From: Darksidea phi
Lineage: Eukaryota; Ascomycota; Dothideomycetes; Pleosporales; Lentitheciaceae
Direction: 5' to 3'
Length of the DNA: 64,000 nt
Assembly: GCA_030770425.1 (NCBI GenBank)
Contig: JASJFT010000077.1
Coordinates: forward strand, 62,001-126,000
The notes under the pieces were generated by a model, which saw only the letters and a list, made by a program, of their open reading frames with translations, was not told the origin of the DNA and did no database searches. The translations under genes and the position numbers were made by a program. This document shows positions 34,708 to 45,827 of the stretch, piece after piece. Every line of letters starts with the position of its first letter. Position 1 is the stretch's first letter.

Positions 34708-36351
34708 TTAGACGCGAGGCTTCTTCCAATAATATTGCTAGAAAATGTGAGCAGAAGGCGCGGAAATCATGCGTGTTCGATAGCTCACCTTGTGCTGCCT
34801 CCTTACAGCTCGTAGACCAGTACCACCACGCATACCAACAGTGACCGTCTCTCGCCTCAGCATGTCCTGATCCAGCTCGGGTAGATAGTAGAATTCGTTT
34901 TCGAGTGGCTGGCCTGCAGCATCCTTGCCAGAGCGAGGAATCTCACCGATGCAAGGAGTGTCATCCATGAGCTTCTTCAAATCCTGCCTGCTGAGCTGAG
35001 GAACTGGGGTTGAGGCTTCGCTGCCGTGCGAGCCCTTCTCTTCCGAAATCTTGGGCACACAGGCCTTGAGCTCGGAGGGAAGGTTGCCGTAGATGAGCGA
35101 CAGAGGCTGCGAATGGAGACGAGAGTAGGCTAGCTGATTGACAACGTGGTTTTTGATGGGCGACTCCTTGAAGCGCAGCGACTCTGAAGAAGAGGTAGCA
35201 TGTGCGGGGGACGATGATGCCAAGGCGGCGCGACGGCGTCGTTGGGCCGAAATGCTAGGCTGCGTCGGCGTAGTAGTTGAGAATGATGCGAGGCGCGGGA
35301 GAAGATTCTCGCCAAAGGGGCCAAAGGAATGGACGACCGGATCGTTCTCCTCGTCTGCGTCTGAGAAGTCGTCTGCAGCAAATGACGAGAGCACGCTAGC
35401 CTTCGGGTCGACGACACTAGCGTCTGGAGCAGAATTGGACCGCGACTGTGAGGGCCGGATGAAGGTCACGTCGGCAGGCTGACAGTCATTGGGATTGACA
35501 TTTTCATCTTGAGCGTCCTCATCCTCGAAGATCTGCACAGTGCCAGACTGAGCCGGAGCCTGAGCCGATGGTACCGGGGCGGTGGTGAAGACAGGCTGAC
35601 GTATGGGGCTCTGGGAGACTGGCGAACGTGGGACGACAGGCGGGCTTGACGCGAAGTGATCTTGGGCGGTTTGACGGGTGGGGGAGAAGTCGTCTTCCGA
35701 GTCCCATGACAGCTTCCTCGGTATAACGGGCCACGCGATCATAACGCGGGTATCTTGAACATCCAGCATGATCTCTGCCTCTGGGTTCTCCGACATGTAC
35801 GTGTCGCCCTTGCTCAGCTCAAAGACGCGGCCTTTGCAGTGAACCTTCGCACCGTTCCACCCCAGACATTCGACCTCAATATACCCGTTCGGGGAAGACG
35901 CGGTTGGACCGTGATACGCGGCTTGGACGTGAACGCGGGAAATGAGGCGATTGGCAGACAGCTGGTAGTCGGACGAATTGGAAGACCGTCCCATGCGAAC
36001 AATCTCGCCATCAGCGGGCAGGTCTACGGTCGGCACCGCGCCGAGGGGCTGTCGCTCCGAAAGCGCGGAGATGGCGCGGTTAAGTACCGGACGCACATTC
36101 TGCGGCGATGAAGCCAGGATGCCGGTGGAAGATGTAGGTACCGGTGTGGGATAATACTCGAGCTGTAGCTTGGGGTAAGTGGGAGAGCCCTCGAATTTCC
36201 GCTTCGCGGACTGTGGGCGCGGGAATGGGGACGACGACATGGGCTCAAAAGCGGGGAGAAGCGAGGGCTTTCGCGTATGCTCCGAACCTGAACGCGATTG
36301 TTCTGGCTCCAAGGGCATCTGCAATGCCTTGCTCGGGGAGGAGTAGTCCAT
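34708..36351 (-). CDS. FHA-domain nuclear protein, Tos4/Plm2-like
   Basis: Exons 34789-36351 and 34708-34737 (51-bp intron, GTGAGC donor, TTCTAG acceptor) give 530 aa ending in the basic QYYWKKPRV. The forkhead-associated domain spans residues ~110-210: IVRMGRSSNSSDYQL, NRLISRVHVQ (the phosphothreonine-binding R/S/RxH signature) and IEVECLGWNGAKVHCKG. The flanks are Ser/Pro-rich with several SP and TP sites, as in CDK substrates. A conserved C-terminal block (LKKLMDDTPCIGEIPRSGKD...YYLPELDQD) precedes the basic tail. In yeast, Tos4 and Plm2 are G1/S-induced FHA proteins bound to promoters and linked to the checkpoint response. Assignment to that group is by architecture and could be wrong. 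The start chosen is the first ATG; the open frame extends slightly further with no ATG. Confidence 0.75.
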
Positions 36352-37986
36352 ATTGAAGACCACGACGCGAAGTAGACAGCGTGTCGTGCGTCCGTCTACG
36401 CAGCGTCGTGGATCGTGGCAGGCCCTGGGGCTGGACGAGAGGCACTAGAGGCGGCTACGTGCTGAGAAGATGTAGAGAGGAGAGGAGAGGAGAGGAGGTG
36501 GGGTGGACAGGCTGGTCAAGAAAAAGAGGCCATGGGCGATTGGGGAGGCGAAGGTCACGTCGAAGCGGCCAAGGTGGAGAATGTGGTCTCGCGTTACGTG
36601 CAGTGTGAAAGACGCGCTTCGCGGCCGGAGCTCGGACAGCTTCACCAAGCCCAGCCTGTCCCCTGCAACGGGGCCATTGCCCTTGATTAAATTATTTCTA
36701 AAGCTGCAGGCTGGGCGTGTCCCCAGCTGTCTTTCGAAAACACTGCTCTACCGCATCTTCTGGCCGCCATTGCTCCCTTCAGCAGCCCTTTTGTTCGACG
36801 TCGATTCGGCGAGGCGGAGCTGCGTTCATTAGGTCCATGTGCACGAGCACAACTACTCACATGGGTCTTCGCTATAACTCGCTCGCTCGCTCGGTTGCTG
36901 CTGTGCCTTCTTCTCTTGTCCCGTCCCAGCCTCCGCGCTGCACTTAGTTGGTTCAATCCAGGATAATTGGTAGCCCGCTACGCGCTTAGCTGTGATCTTG
37001 CACGCAGCAAACAAATCCTGGCATCCTACCTGCAGTCCCCACTACAGATGGAGCGTCCCTTTGGATACCGATTCAGCCCGCTCGGCGATTATGTGTCAAT
37101 TCCGGTATTCAAAGATCCGATACCAAAAAGTGTGCCATCTGGGGTCTCGATTCAGCACTTAGTACGCACAGCGATTTGCTCGAGCTGCCAGACCCTCGCA
37201 TGTTGGCATTGAGGTAGCAGCGTGCAGTAGCGACTGTTCCATGTGGGACGAGGCATCATGATAGACAGCGTCACGCAGCGTAAAAAGAAAAAATTCTCGT
37301 GCAGCATCCACTTCGCTTACTGTACTGGGCAGGACTGTGCGTGCATGCACAGTACGGTTACGTGACGTGATGCCGAAGAAGCGGTAGAGACGCGTCGAAA
37401 CCGCGGTCGTAAGATGGAGGTTGAGCACGGTTGTGGGTGGTTTCGGCTTGAAGCTTTTCGGATGACAGCCTGCGGCCTTGCTGTGTACGGGGAGCGACTC
37501 GACCGCGACAAAAGAAATTTGCGGCCCCAAGACGGCGATGGTTGTCTCACGAAGGCCATCTTCGCTTGCAGCAGCCTTCTTCCCCAAATTGCTCAGTCTG
37601 GATGCCGCTGCGAGAGGCGTATTTCGCTAATATAGTGGCCTCGTCGCAGTAAGCTGGCATGCTGGGTATCACAAGCTTACAGAGAATTGAGCGCCCGAAG
37701 CACATGGTTCAGTATGATTCGAGGGCGGCTCGTCGGCTCGGTCAATTGGCGTGGCAGGTAGTTTGCAGCAGAGACTCCACCGGTTGCCGGCGCTGCATAT
37801 CGAAATCGCGTGGTTGAGCGCGATCTGGCTGTCACGCGCTGATTGGCCAGAGCTATGTGCCGACTTCCCAGAACGGCAGTCACTCCCTTCCCACCCCGCC
37901 ATTCGCACGGAAGTATGTTTCCCCGCTCCGACGAAATTTCTCTCCAAATTTCATGCCGAGGCGGCCTGCTACAGTACTCCGCAACC
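36352..37986. other. Divergent intergenic region FHA gene / L1-domain gene
   Basis: 1.6 kb between divergent starts, unusually long for the central part of the window. A 142-codon minus frame (37159-37587) begins plausibly (MGKKAAASEDGL) but matches nothing I know and is not called. A short AGAGG repeat lies near the FHA leader. Nothing else is seen. Confidence 0.5.
36476..36495. repeat. AGAGG pentanucleotide repeat (4 units)
   Basis: Four perfect AGAGG units lie about 125 bp upstream of the FHA gene start. On that gene's strand it is a CCTCT leader tract. Confidence 0.9.
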
Positions 37987-39226
37987 ATGGCGAAATCAAA
38001 GTCTCTCGTTAAATCTGAATCGAAGCAGGAGAAGGTTGCGAGTGCACCACTTACGCCAAAAGCTCCGAATGGCACACCATACCAACTGGACCCGGCGCAG
38101 GTCGAGCGAGCGGCGACAGCGCTCGTCTCGCATATGAAGCGGCATGCGCAGGCGAAGACCGAGAAACATGGCAAGCAGAATCTGGCGGCGGATGAGGACG
38201 AAGCGCAGGGCGGCGAGGATCCCATATTTTTGAGTGTATCGACTAAGCAACATGTTCACGATACTAGTCGATTGAAGCCGACCAAACTGTACGGTCTCAA
38301 AGTTTCGAGCCTTGCGGTGCAATGCTAATCCTTGCAGCCCCCTACCACATCCCATATTTGCCAACGGTGTCCGGATATGCATCTTCACCAAAGACCCTCA
38401 GCGCACCTACAAAGACCTCGTCGCTTCTGACTCCTTCCCCGAAAATCTCCGCGCAAAGGTCGGACGGATAATCGGCCTTGACAAACTCAAGAAGAAATGG
38501 AAGACTTTTGAGTCGAAGCGTCAGCTGCTTGCCGAATACGATGTGTTTATGGTGGATGACAGAATCATCAAGAGCGTTGCGGATTCCCTAGGCAAGACGT
38601 TCTACGGCACGAAGGCGAAACGTCCGGTTCCGGTTAGACTCACCGCCGGCGCAAGGGTCGACAAAAAGAAGGAGGATGATAAGAAGAGGGCGGAAAACAT
38701 CGTCGGGACTGCTCAGGGTATTGCAAAGGAGATTGAGACTGCGCTCAATGCGACGTATGTCAGCATGAGCGCTTCGGCAAACACCTCGATCAAGGTCGGC
38801 AAACTCTCCATGACACCTCAACAGTTGAAGGAAAACATCGAAGCCGTTGTGACGAAGCTGGTTGATCAGCATATCGAGCACAAGTGGCGAAACGTACGCG
38901 CTCTACATATCAAGGGCCCCAGCACGAAAGCTCTTCCTATCTGGCTCTCCGAAGAGCTATGGGTCAACGAAGAGCAAGTGCTCGACCAGGCACCCAAGCT
39001 TATGATCAAGGAGGGGGTGGGAAGGGGCGAAAAGAAGAGGAAGTGGGATGAGTGGGAAGCAGAGATGCTTGAGCCGGAGGAGATTGCCCAACGAAAAGCG
39101 AGCAGGAAGCCTAAGAAATCGAAGACGAAGGAGCCCAAGGCCGTTGGCTCGATAAGCAAGGAGAAGCGGAGCAAGCTCAAGCGGGACGCACTGCAGTCGG
39201 TGCAGACGCCGCTGATCGCTGGTTGA
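37987..39226 (+). CDS. Ribosomal L1-domain ribosome-biogenesis protein (Cic1/Utp30/RSL1D1-like)
   Basis: Exons 37987-38288 and 38338-39226 flank a 49-bp intron (GTACGG donor, GCTAAT branch, CAG acceptor) and give 396 aa. The Lys/Ser-rich N-terminus is followed by an L1 fold: PIFANGVRICIFTKDPQRTYKDL, LRAKVGRIIGLDKLKKKW, LLAEYDVFMVDDRII, LGKTFYGTKAKRPVPVRL and the closing VKVGK-type strand (SIKVGKLSMTPQQLKENIEAVV). The C-terminus is a lysine-rich tail with nuclear/nucleolar localisation motifs (RKPKKSKTKEPK). Yeast has two such paralogues: Cic1/Nsa3, involved in 60S assembly and ITS2 processing, and Utp30, a 90S component. The sequence alone does not settle which one this is. Confidence 0.85.
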
Positions 39227-39517
39227 TTCTTCTCACGATTCTTCTTTCGTGCATTGGTATGGCGTTGAGGCGCATAAAAGGATAACGAGTACGTTTACGT
39301 AGAATACCATGCCTTCTCCTATCGTTCCATCCAGTCCCTATTTACCACAAATAACATACCACTTCTCTGATATATTCGGCGCAAACCCTGCCGTTCGGTT
39401 GGTCTAATACAAACATGACACACCCAATCAACTGAAACCCAACCAGAACCCATTCCAGTACGCCACAGAACAAGGATAAGATCAAGACTCGGTGCGTACT
39501 TAGTCGCGCGAATGTTT

Positions 39518-40492
39518 CTAAAGCTCAAGCTGCTCTTGCACATCTTCAATAACGCTACTCCAGCTCGCCTTGGGTGGAGAAAAGTATGTCTTGAAAACGT
39601 CTGTAAGGACCTCGTCATCTAACTGCATATGTCCACCCTCCGTGGTCTTAAATACCAGACCCCCCTTCTCATCCAACTTCTTCAACCCAATCCAATCCTC
39701 CTTGTATATCGTCCTGTTACGCAAACCGGTGACCTCTCCGCTAGTCTCATTTGTGTACGCGAACCAGCCACTCTCCTTCGGAATCACCGTCTTATCGTCC
39801 TCAAAGGTGTACATGACGAACTTATCGAGACTAGCGAGGTTTTTGGCATACGTGGCGTTCTTGAGCGCGCGTTCATTGTTGATGTCGGCGAGGAAGTTGG
39901 AGTTCTCGAGATAGTCGTCGGTGGGTTCACCGGTCGTTTCGTTGGTGGCCTTGAAGTATTGGGCAGGAACGAGGTGAGATTGAACCCAGTGGCTCCAGGT
40001 GTTTGCTTTTAGAATGCCGATGTATGCCTTGCACAGCCAATCCGTCGCCCCGCATATCTGGTACTTTGCAATCCCGTTATGCTGGCTTCCAAATGTAACC
40101 AAGTTCTTCACAGGAGGGTTGTTACACCTCTCCACATAGCCCCGTAGGAACTGTCCTCCCTGCGAGAAACCCAACGCATTCACACCCGACGCTTTTGATA
40201 AGATGGGATGTGAAGCAAGGTCCTCACACACCTGCGCAATCTGTTCCGTCAAATTGCCCAAAAACGTTGCAGATTTGTCGCTGTCAGGGTCTTCGTCCAG
40301 ACGGATGTAGTATACGAAGGTGCCGGGATTTGTTTCGATTGCGAGGTCGCCGACAGTATGGAGACCGTCTGCGGCATAGTTGTCGCCGAGGCCGTGCCAG
40401 ATGAGCAGAGGGAGCGGTTGTGAAAAAGGAATGGATTTTGCGAGTATCGTGGGGATAAGGAGAAGCGTTGAAATCGGTAGTAGATGTAACAT
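39518..40492 (-). CDS. PPT1: Palmitoyl-protein thioesterase (PPT1 family), secreted/lysosomal type
   Basis: A single exon encodes 324 aa. An N-terminal signal peptide (about residues 1-18, LHLLPISTLLLIPTILA) is followed by an alpha/beta-hydrolase: LPLLIWHGLGDNY (oxyanion region), GFSQGGQFLRGYVERCNNP (nucleophile Ser110), FVMYTFEDDKTVIPKESGWF (catalytic Asp about 232-233) and GGHMQL (His288). There are several NxT sequons (NLT, NET, NAT). PPT1 removes thioester-linked fatty acyl groups from cysteines during lysosomal or vacuolar protein degradation; human PPT1 deficiency causes CLN1 disease. The length and the whole triad match the family. The gene converges with the L1-domain gene (291-bp spacer). 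Confidence 0.93.
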   Translation of the reverse strand: MLHLLPISTLLLIPTILAKSIPFSQPLPLLIWHGLGDNYAADGLHTVGDLAIETNPGTFVYYIRLDEDPDSDKSATFLGNLTEQIAQVCEDLASHPILSKASGVNALGFSQGGQFLRGYVERCNNPPVKNLVTFGSQHNGIAKYQICGATDWLCKAYIGILKANTWSHWVQSHLVPAQYFKATNETTGEPTDDYLENSNFLADINNERALKNATYAKNLASLDKFVMYTFEDDKTVIPKESGWFAYTNETSGEVTGLRNRTIYKEDWIGLKKLDEKGGLVFKTTEGGHMQLDDEVLTDVFKTYFSPPKASWSSVIEDVQEQLEL

Positions 40493-40873
40493 GTTGGCAG
40501 TTGTGGCGGGGGTTAGTGGGAGGAAGCGTGATGTTGGACATTGAGGTGATACATGTCGTTAGCATAGGGTCGGTTCGTGCATAGTGGTCATAGCTTCTTC
40601 GCCGAGGACTCTGGAAAGCGACGAGCCAACAACTTGAACCTTCATACCTTACTGAACCACACCCAGCGTCTGAAGGAGAGACCGCAACGCGATGGAGAAA
40701 ATCCATATTCACATTTACGCAGCACCTCTCTTTATATTCACATTCATGCAGCACCTCTTCTTATGTAGACGATTATTCAATTAAGGTATATATACAGGCT
40801 TGACCTCTATTGCTCAGCAACTCCCCTACTATCCTTCCATCTCATCTCTCCGTCCTGTTCCATTACCATCACT
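40493..40873. other. Intergenic: PPT1 promoter / secreted-protein 3' flank
   Basis: 381 bp in a tandem minus-strand arrangement. TATATATA-like sequence occurs near 40790-40800, past the secreted protein's 3' end. No gene is seen. Confidence 0.5.
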
Positions 40874-41435
40874 CTATCCAGTAAACGTGGCAGTCACACC
40901 CCGACTCGGCTGCCCCGCATTCTTCTTATCCGTTGCAACATTCGTATCTAGCTTCTTCTGTTCCTCGGCAATCTTATCCGCCCTATCCCCTCCCCGTGCC
41001 TGACTGATCATCAGGTCCATGACCTCCAGCTGCAACTTGAGCACTTTATTCTTGATCTTGCCGTTTGTAAGGGCTGCAGCGGCGTCGCCCGTGGTGGCCT
41101 CAATGGCGGGGTTGAAGCCCTCAGTTTCGGCCGACTCGGCGACTCGACGCGCCTCGGAGATGATTTTTTGGTCGTCGGCAGAGACGTTCGCGGGATCGGT
41201 CATATCGATCTAGATTTTGGTGAGTTTGTGTTGGGAAAGAGTAGTAAGAGGGATATGGGAAGCATACCGGGAACCTTGCCAGAACCTCAGCTCGCGCATT
41301 ACCGGCCGTGCCATCCGAGATTTGGAAGTCGGCATAGGATTGTTGTGTCAAAGTGCGCTTCTGGTTCGCAACAGGGGTCGCCAGAGTGCGGGTAGCAAGA
41401 AGTCCGGAAAGAACGATGAAGGTGGAGAAACGCAT
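40874..41435 (-). CDS. Small secreted cysteine-free protein, conserved ascomycete family of unknown function
   Basis: Exons 41268-41435 and 40874-41209 (58-bp intron, GTATGC donor, CTAG acceptor) give 167 aa. A clear signal peptide (MRFSTFIVLSGLLATRTLA) is followed by a possible Kex2 dibasic site (NQKR). The mature protein has no cysteine and is predicted helical and charged: YADFQISDGTAGNARAEV, DDQKIISEARRVAESAE, NGKIKNKVLKLQLEVMDL, KIAEEQKKLDTNVATDKK. I recognise the FQISDGTAGNA...NKVLKLQLEV pattern from many ascomycete small secreted or cell-surface proteins with no assigned function. An effector role is possible but unproven, and its broad distribution argues for a general surface role. 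Confidence 0.85.
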
Positions 41436-42427
41436 GGTATATACTTGTTGGATGGAATATGTACATAGAAAACGAAGTATGAAAACCAGCTGGGCTGGGT
41501 GAACGAATGACAGCTCAACTATGAGAAACAAAAAGTATGTAACAAGAAACGAAGAGAGAAGCGAAGGTGGTAGGTGAATGCTACAATCAGAGACATATCC
41601 ACCTCTTATACCACGGGTCCATTCGTTCAGCTTTCCCTTCCTGGTCTTCTGCCACACCTCATGTCCAAAGCTTAACACATCATGCCCCCTTGGCGTTTAT
41701 AGCCCGTCTCAAATCTGATATGACATCCCGCACCACACACGTCCGAAGGCCCTGTTGCGGCGTGCGGTGTTTGAGCTTGGCGCATGGTCAAGCTTTTTGT
41801 GGGGTGCTACATGTTAACCGAGTAACTTCTTACACGACTCTGAACTCGCATTCGTGCCTTCGACCTCCTCGTCCACGGGATTTGGCTTAGCAACGGGCGG
41901 TAGGCCATTTTAGTTGCTGCTGCGGCGTCGGTAGCGGCAGAGCAGGCATCCGCTGGCAATGGACAGCGCGAGGCATTTATGCTCATTATTGGTGCACTTC
42001 TAAAGCTACGCGTTGAACCCGAGCGATATACGGCAGAGGCGGCCTCGTTCGAGTTCCAGACATTAGTAAGGAAAGATCCATGCGCTTTCCACTCGGGCGT
42101 TGAAACGAGCTTTGTTGGAGAGAAATGCATGGTCCCGCGCCCTTTTCCTAAACAACTCAGTACCGGCTGCCGAACTTTATAAATAGAGACGTACCAGTTC
42201 TCGCTCACGGAGTCCGTAAATGTATAATGATAAAGGCTTTTGGTTAACGATCCTCAGATAGAGCCCTATGCAACCAGCTTTAAGGCCGCGAAATATTTTG
42301 ATTCTGGATACCTACGATACATCAAGAATTGTCTTTCCGCATGAATGACATCAGACGATAGCTCATTTACACAGCCACCAAAGAAATTTCCAATCGTTGC
42401 CTAAGAGTGGTCTTGTTCTTCGTCTCA
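41436..42427. other. Intergenic region, secreted-protein promoter / ACH1 3' flank
   Basis: About 1 kb between tandem minus-strand genes. A minus frame at 41807-42208 and a TATTTATA-like element near 42177-42184 were noticed, but no product is recognisable. Nothing else is seen. Confidence 0.5.
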
Positions 42428-44417
42428 TCAAAGCTTGCTGCTCGACTTCTTCATGCCCTCTTCGGCACTCTTGTAGTCCCAGCTTGGTAACTACATTCAA
42501 TGTTAGTATTCCCACTTCATTAGCCTTCATGATCTCATCTCACTCACCTTCATCGTGCCGTGCTCATTCAAGTGCCTGTGCATATCAAAGCTATTCCATA
42601 GCAAGTGCGGTTCGTGGCCCCATCCCTTCTTCAAACACTCAAACTCCGCCTTGTTAAAGTAATCCTCAAGAATAGGCACATAATCGGGATGTGCGCACTT
42701 CCGGATAATCACCCTCGCTCTCTCTTTAGGGCTCAAGCCACGGACGTCTGCGAGACCCTGTTCGGTGACAATAACATCGAGGTCGTGCTCTGTTTGGTCA
42801 ATGTGCGTGCACATGGGCACGATGCATGACACGCCGGTCGGGTCCGTTTTCGAAGGGCGGGTAGAGGGCGTGTGCATGATGGAGTATTTGGCCGAGCGAA
42901 GGAAGTCGGCACTGCCCCCGAGTCCGTTGAGCATGCGAGAGCCCATTACGCAGGTAGAGTTTGCGTGTGCGTAGATGTCTACTTCAACTGGGGTGTTCAT
43001 CCCGATTACGCCGAGGCGCCGGATGATCTCGGGCGAGTTGGAAACTTGCTGCGAGCGGAGAAGCAGCTTTGGCGCATACTTGTCCCAATTTTCGTAGAAG
43101 CGGTGGAAACCGTCGGGGGAGAAGCGGATCGATGTTGCCGTCGCGAAGTCCAGGTTGCCCGAGTCGAAAAGGTCCAAGAAGGAGTCTTGAAGTACTTCTG
43201 TCCAAACGCGGAGATTTTTGAAATTTGCCCCTCCAGACTGCAGCTGTTAGCTCGCGTCGTCGAATATCTGCCCCTAACTTGTCAGGTCGGAGATTCGAGG
43301 CTACTTACAGCCAGTCCGCCAACAACGGCGTTGGCAATGTTACCAATCCCACTTTGCAACGGCAAAAGATTCTCCGGCAACCTTCCATGCTTAACCTCGT
43401 GCTTCAAGAATTCAATCAGATTCGCAGCAATAGCTCTACTCGTCGCATCCTCAGGCGCGTTCGGCATTGTCTGATCTGGATAGTCGCTCTCTACGATCGC
43501 TACCACCCTTTCCGGATCCACAGGGATATGCGGCGTGCCAATACGATCCTCGGGCGACATGATGAGGTAGGGTTTGCGGCGGGGTGGGAGGTCCGTCATT
43601 GTGATATCGTGGAGACCTTCAAAAGAGGGAGCGGAGGTATTGACTTCGATAATGATTTTGTCGGCCATCTGGACAAGTTCGGGAGATGCGCCAACGGAGG
43701 CCCCTGGGATGATACCGCCGTCTTCGGTGATGGCACTTGCTTCCAAAATGGTGACATCGAGCCGGTTATTAGGTTTGTTTAGGGTGTAGTATCCGTACAT
43801 GAGATCTACTGGGAACATGCTCAGATGTTTATCGAAAAACTTAATGTTGCCGTTGTTGATGCCCTTGGCGATCTCTTTGCCCACTTGATGCGGTGAACGC
43901 CTCTCGATCATGTTCAGACGCGCCCATCTGTTCTCGGTCTCTGCTCCGGACGAGGCGCCGACGAAGAGGTTGTACTTCATCTGCCCTTGCAGGCCATTTT
44001 TCTCGACATGGTCTGCTAGAGCAGTGGGGATCTTCCTGAAGCTCGGTCAGCACTTCTTGCCATGTTTAGAGGTGGCTAACGGTAATCGAACATCTCCCCG
44101 TCTATCTCGAAGCTATCATCTCATACCAGTCTCCTGCTGCGAAATTGTGGGCCGTCTTCAACCCACCCGGAGAATTCTCGGACTTCTTCCGTCTCTTCCG
44201 CCCAGCACCACCTCAACCCCAAGAAGCAACGAGCGCACCTTAGAGGTTTTCAAAGGAACAATCCAGCTACTCACTTTGGATAACCTACGCCTGTGAACCC
44301 GCTCCAACCAACGTATGCTCCATTAGGAAAATGATGCAGCAAATCCTCTGCCTTTGCAACCCTCTTCAAATAACTCGGTCGCCTGACTCTGCTCTTCAAA
44401 GCTGCGGATACGGACAT
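42428..44417 (-). CDS. ACH1: Acetyl-CoA hydrolase / succinyl-CoA:acetate CoA-transferase (Ach1)
   Basis: Four exons (44275-44417, 43309-44035, 42548-43237, 42428-42490) join in frame to 540 aa. The N-terminus reads [20 protein letters not shown] with [21 protein letters not shown] across the first splice. It is followed by the CoA-transferase core ([120 protein letters not shown]) and the final exon [19 protein letters not shown]. Ach1 is mitochondrial and shuttles CoA between succinyl-CoA and acetate, which supports acetate or propionate detoxification. The basic, Ser-rich N-terminus fits mitochondrial import. The first intron is long (239 bp) and its exact splice sites are the least certain part of the model. 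Confidence 0.93.
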
Positions 44418-44796
44418 CTTGCCAGTCCAATGTCTTCCAAAATATCGGGAAACCCACTATCCCACCGTTGTTTTCAACCGTTGTGAGCTTGAAGATCGGC
44501 GATCCAGATAGCTTCCAGCGAGAGCAATCGAGCAATTGAGCACGCCGCACGAAGAAAAGCGGAGAGCGAGTAGAGAATAGAAGAGAAGGAGTTTAGGAAC
44601 CCGGAGGTGGGTTTAATCGTCTCAGCACCATGACTAATTAACCGCAATGCTCTCCCCCATAATCCTTGGGATTCCTGACCCACAACGAAAGCATGACGTT
44701 GTAGCTGTGCTTCAACTCCGGAACGGCTAGCCCCCCGCACGGGCCTAAAGTGGGGTTACCGGAAGGCATCAGACCACCGTCCAACCACCAAGCACG
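44418..44796. promoter_or_regulatory. Divergent promoter ACH1 / thioredoxin
   Basis: 379 bp between start codons of opposite strands. No clear TATA box was identified. Confidence 0.5.
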
Positions 44797-45377
44797 ATGG
44801 CGAAGTACGTCGTCGTGAATAGCGTTGAAGATCTCGATACCCTGTTATCCAGCCACGAATACACAATCATCGACTTCTGGGCAACATGGTAGGTAGCCCA
44901 AAGCTTTCAGGTCCAACAGCCTCCTCATTCCCTAAATAGGTGTCCCCCATGCAAAGCTATTGCACCAGTCTTCGAGAAGCTTGCATCCGAGCACGCGACA
45001 AATGAAAAACTCGCGTTCGCCAAGGTCGATGTCGACACACAGCAGCAGATAGCGAAGCGTTACGCTATATCGGCTATGCCAACATTCCTTCTGCTGGAGC
45101 GCGACCAAGTCAAGAAAGCTGTGAGAGGGGCGAATGCAGCTGCAATCAAGTCGTTGATCGTGTATGCGCGGAAGAAGAACAATGGCGAAGAAGTATCCGA
45201 AGAGGAGGAGAACGCGAATAGCCAGCTGGAGTTCAGTGGGGGTGGTGGCGGGTGAGATCTTCCCACCCTCTTTCCTATGCGCCAGTGCTCAGTTTGCTGA
45301 TTCTGCTCTTGTATAGTGGTATGCTTCTGCCGCTTTTGTTGATGGCCCTCATAGCGTGGTATTTCTACTCTCGCTAA
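44797..45377 (+). CDS. Thioredoxin with CPPC active site and C-terminal membrane anchor
   Basis: Exons 44797-44888, 44940-45251 and 45317-45377 give 154 aa. Residues 1-107 are a complete thioredoxin fold: IIDFWATWCPPCKAIAP (redox Cys32/Cys35), KVDVDTQQQIAKRYAI, and cis-Pro78 in AMPTFLLLE. The active site is WCPPC instead of the usual WCGPC. After an acidic/Gly linker (EEVSEEEENANSQLEFSGGGGG) the last exon adds a single hydrophobic segment (GMLLPLLLMALIAWYFYSR), a typical tail anchor with basic end, so the domain would face the cytosol from an internal membrane. The preceding intron reads GTGAG immediately after GGCGG, so keeping it creates GGG-TGA and a 135-aa soluble protein. The splice acceptor (TATAG at 45312-45316) is good. 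The gene is divergent from ACH1. Confidence 0.88.
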
Positions 45378-45827
45378 GGATGACGTCAAACAGACGGGGG
45401 TCGCAATTCAAAGGGATGGTTGGATGGTGGTGAAGCATCGCCTAGATTATTGTGCAAACCGGTCAGTGAGGAATTTCCGCCCTAGAATGCCAAAGCCTAC
45501 GGTGGTGTTTTGTGGGACTGCCGAGTAGGAAATTTGATCTCAAATACCAGCACGACTATTCCTACGAAAAGAAGGGAGTTTAAAAGTGAGGGGAGCGATT
45601 GGATTGTGTTTCGTCAATTGTCTAAGGATGTGCTCTAATTCAGATAAAGCACTCGTCCTCCCCAAAAAGAGCGAAAATCCCATCGGATACAATGCAAATC
45701 GAGTGAATGCCAAGTTCAATGAGATTTCATGAAGTTCTGACAGTCGAACATTAGATGTAGAAACTAGGAAGCCTGCCATTCTTGGGATATCTCGAGAACG
45801 GTTGCTAACGGGCGTCTCCATCAAGGT
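45378..45827. other. Convergent intergenic region thioredoxin / ketopantoate reductase-like
   Basis: 3' flanks of two converging genes; a short minus frame (45540-45824) has no recognisable content. Confidence 0.6.

Noticed and set aside
33988..34711. Frames of 133 (minus) and 159 (plus) codons in the eL40/FHA convergent spacer
   Set aside because: No recognisable sequence. The promoter-like motifs nearby are reported separately, but they do not identify a coding frame.
37159..37587. 142-codon minus-strand frame (MGKKAAASEDGL...) between the FHA and L1-domain genes
   Set aside because: No recognisable domain or homologue in memory; other frames in the same place are open too. Could be real, but the evidence is insufficient.
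41807..42208. 133-codon minus-strand frame upstream of the small secreted protein
   Set aside because: No domain. A GTACGT donor and TATTTATA near its start are intriguing but no second exon was found.
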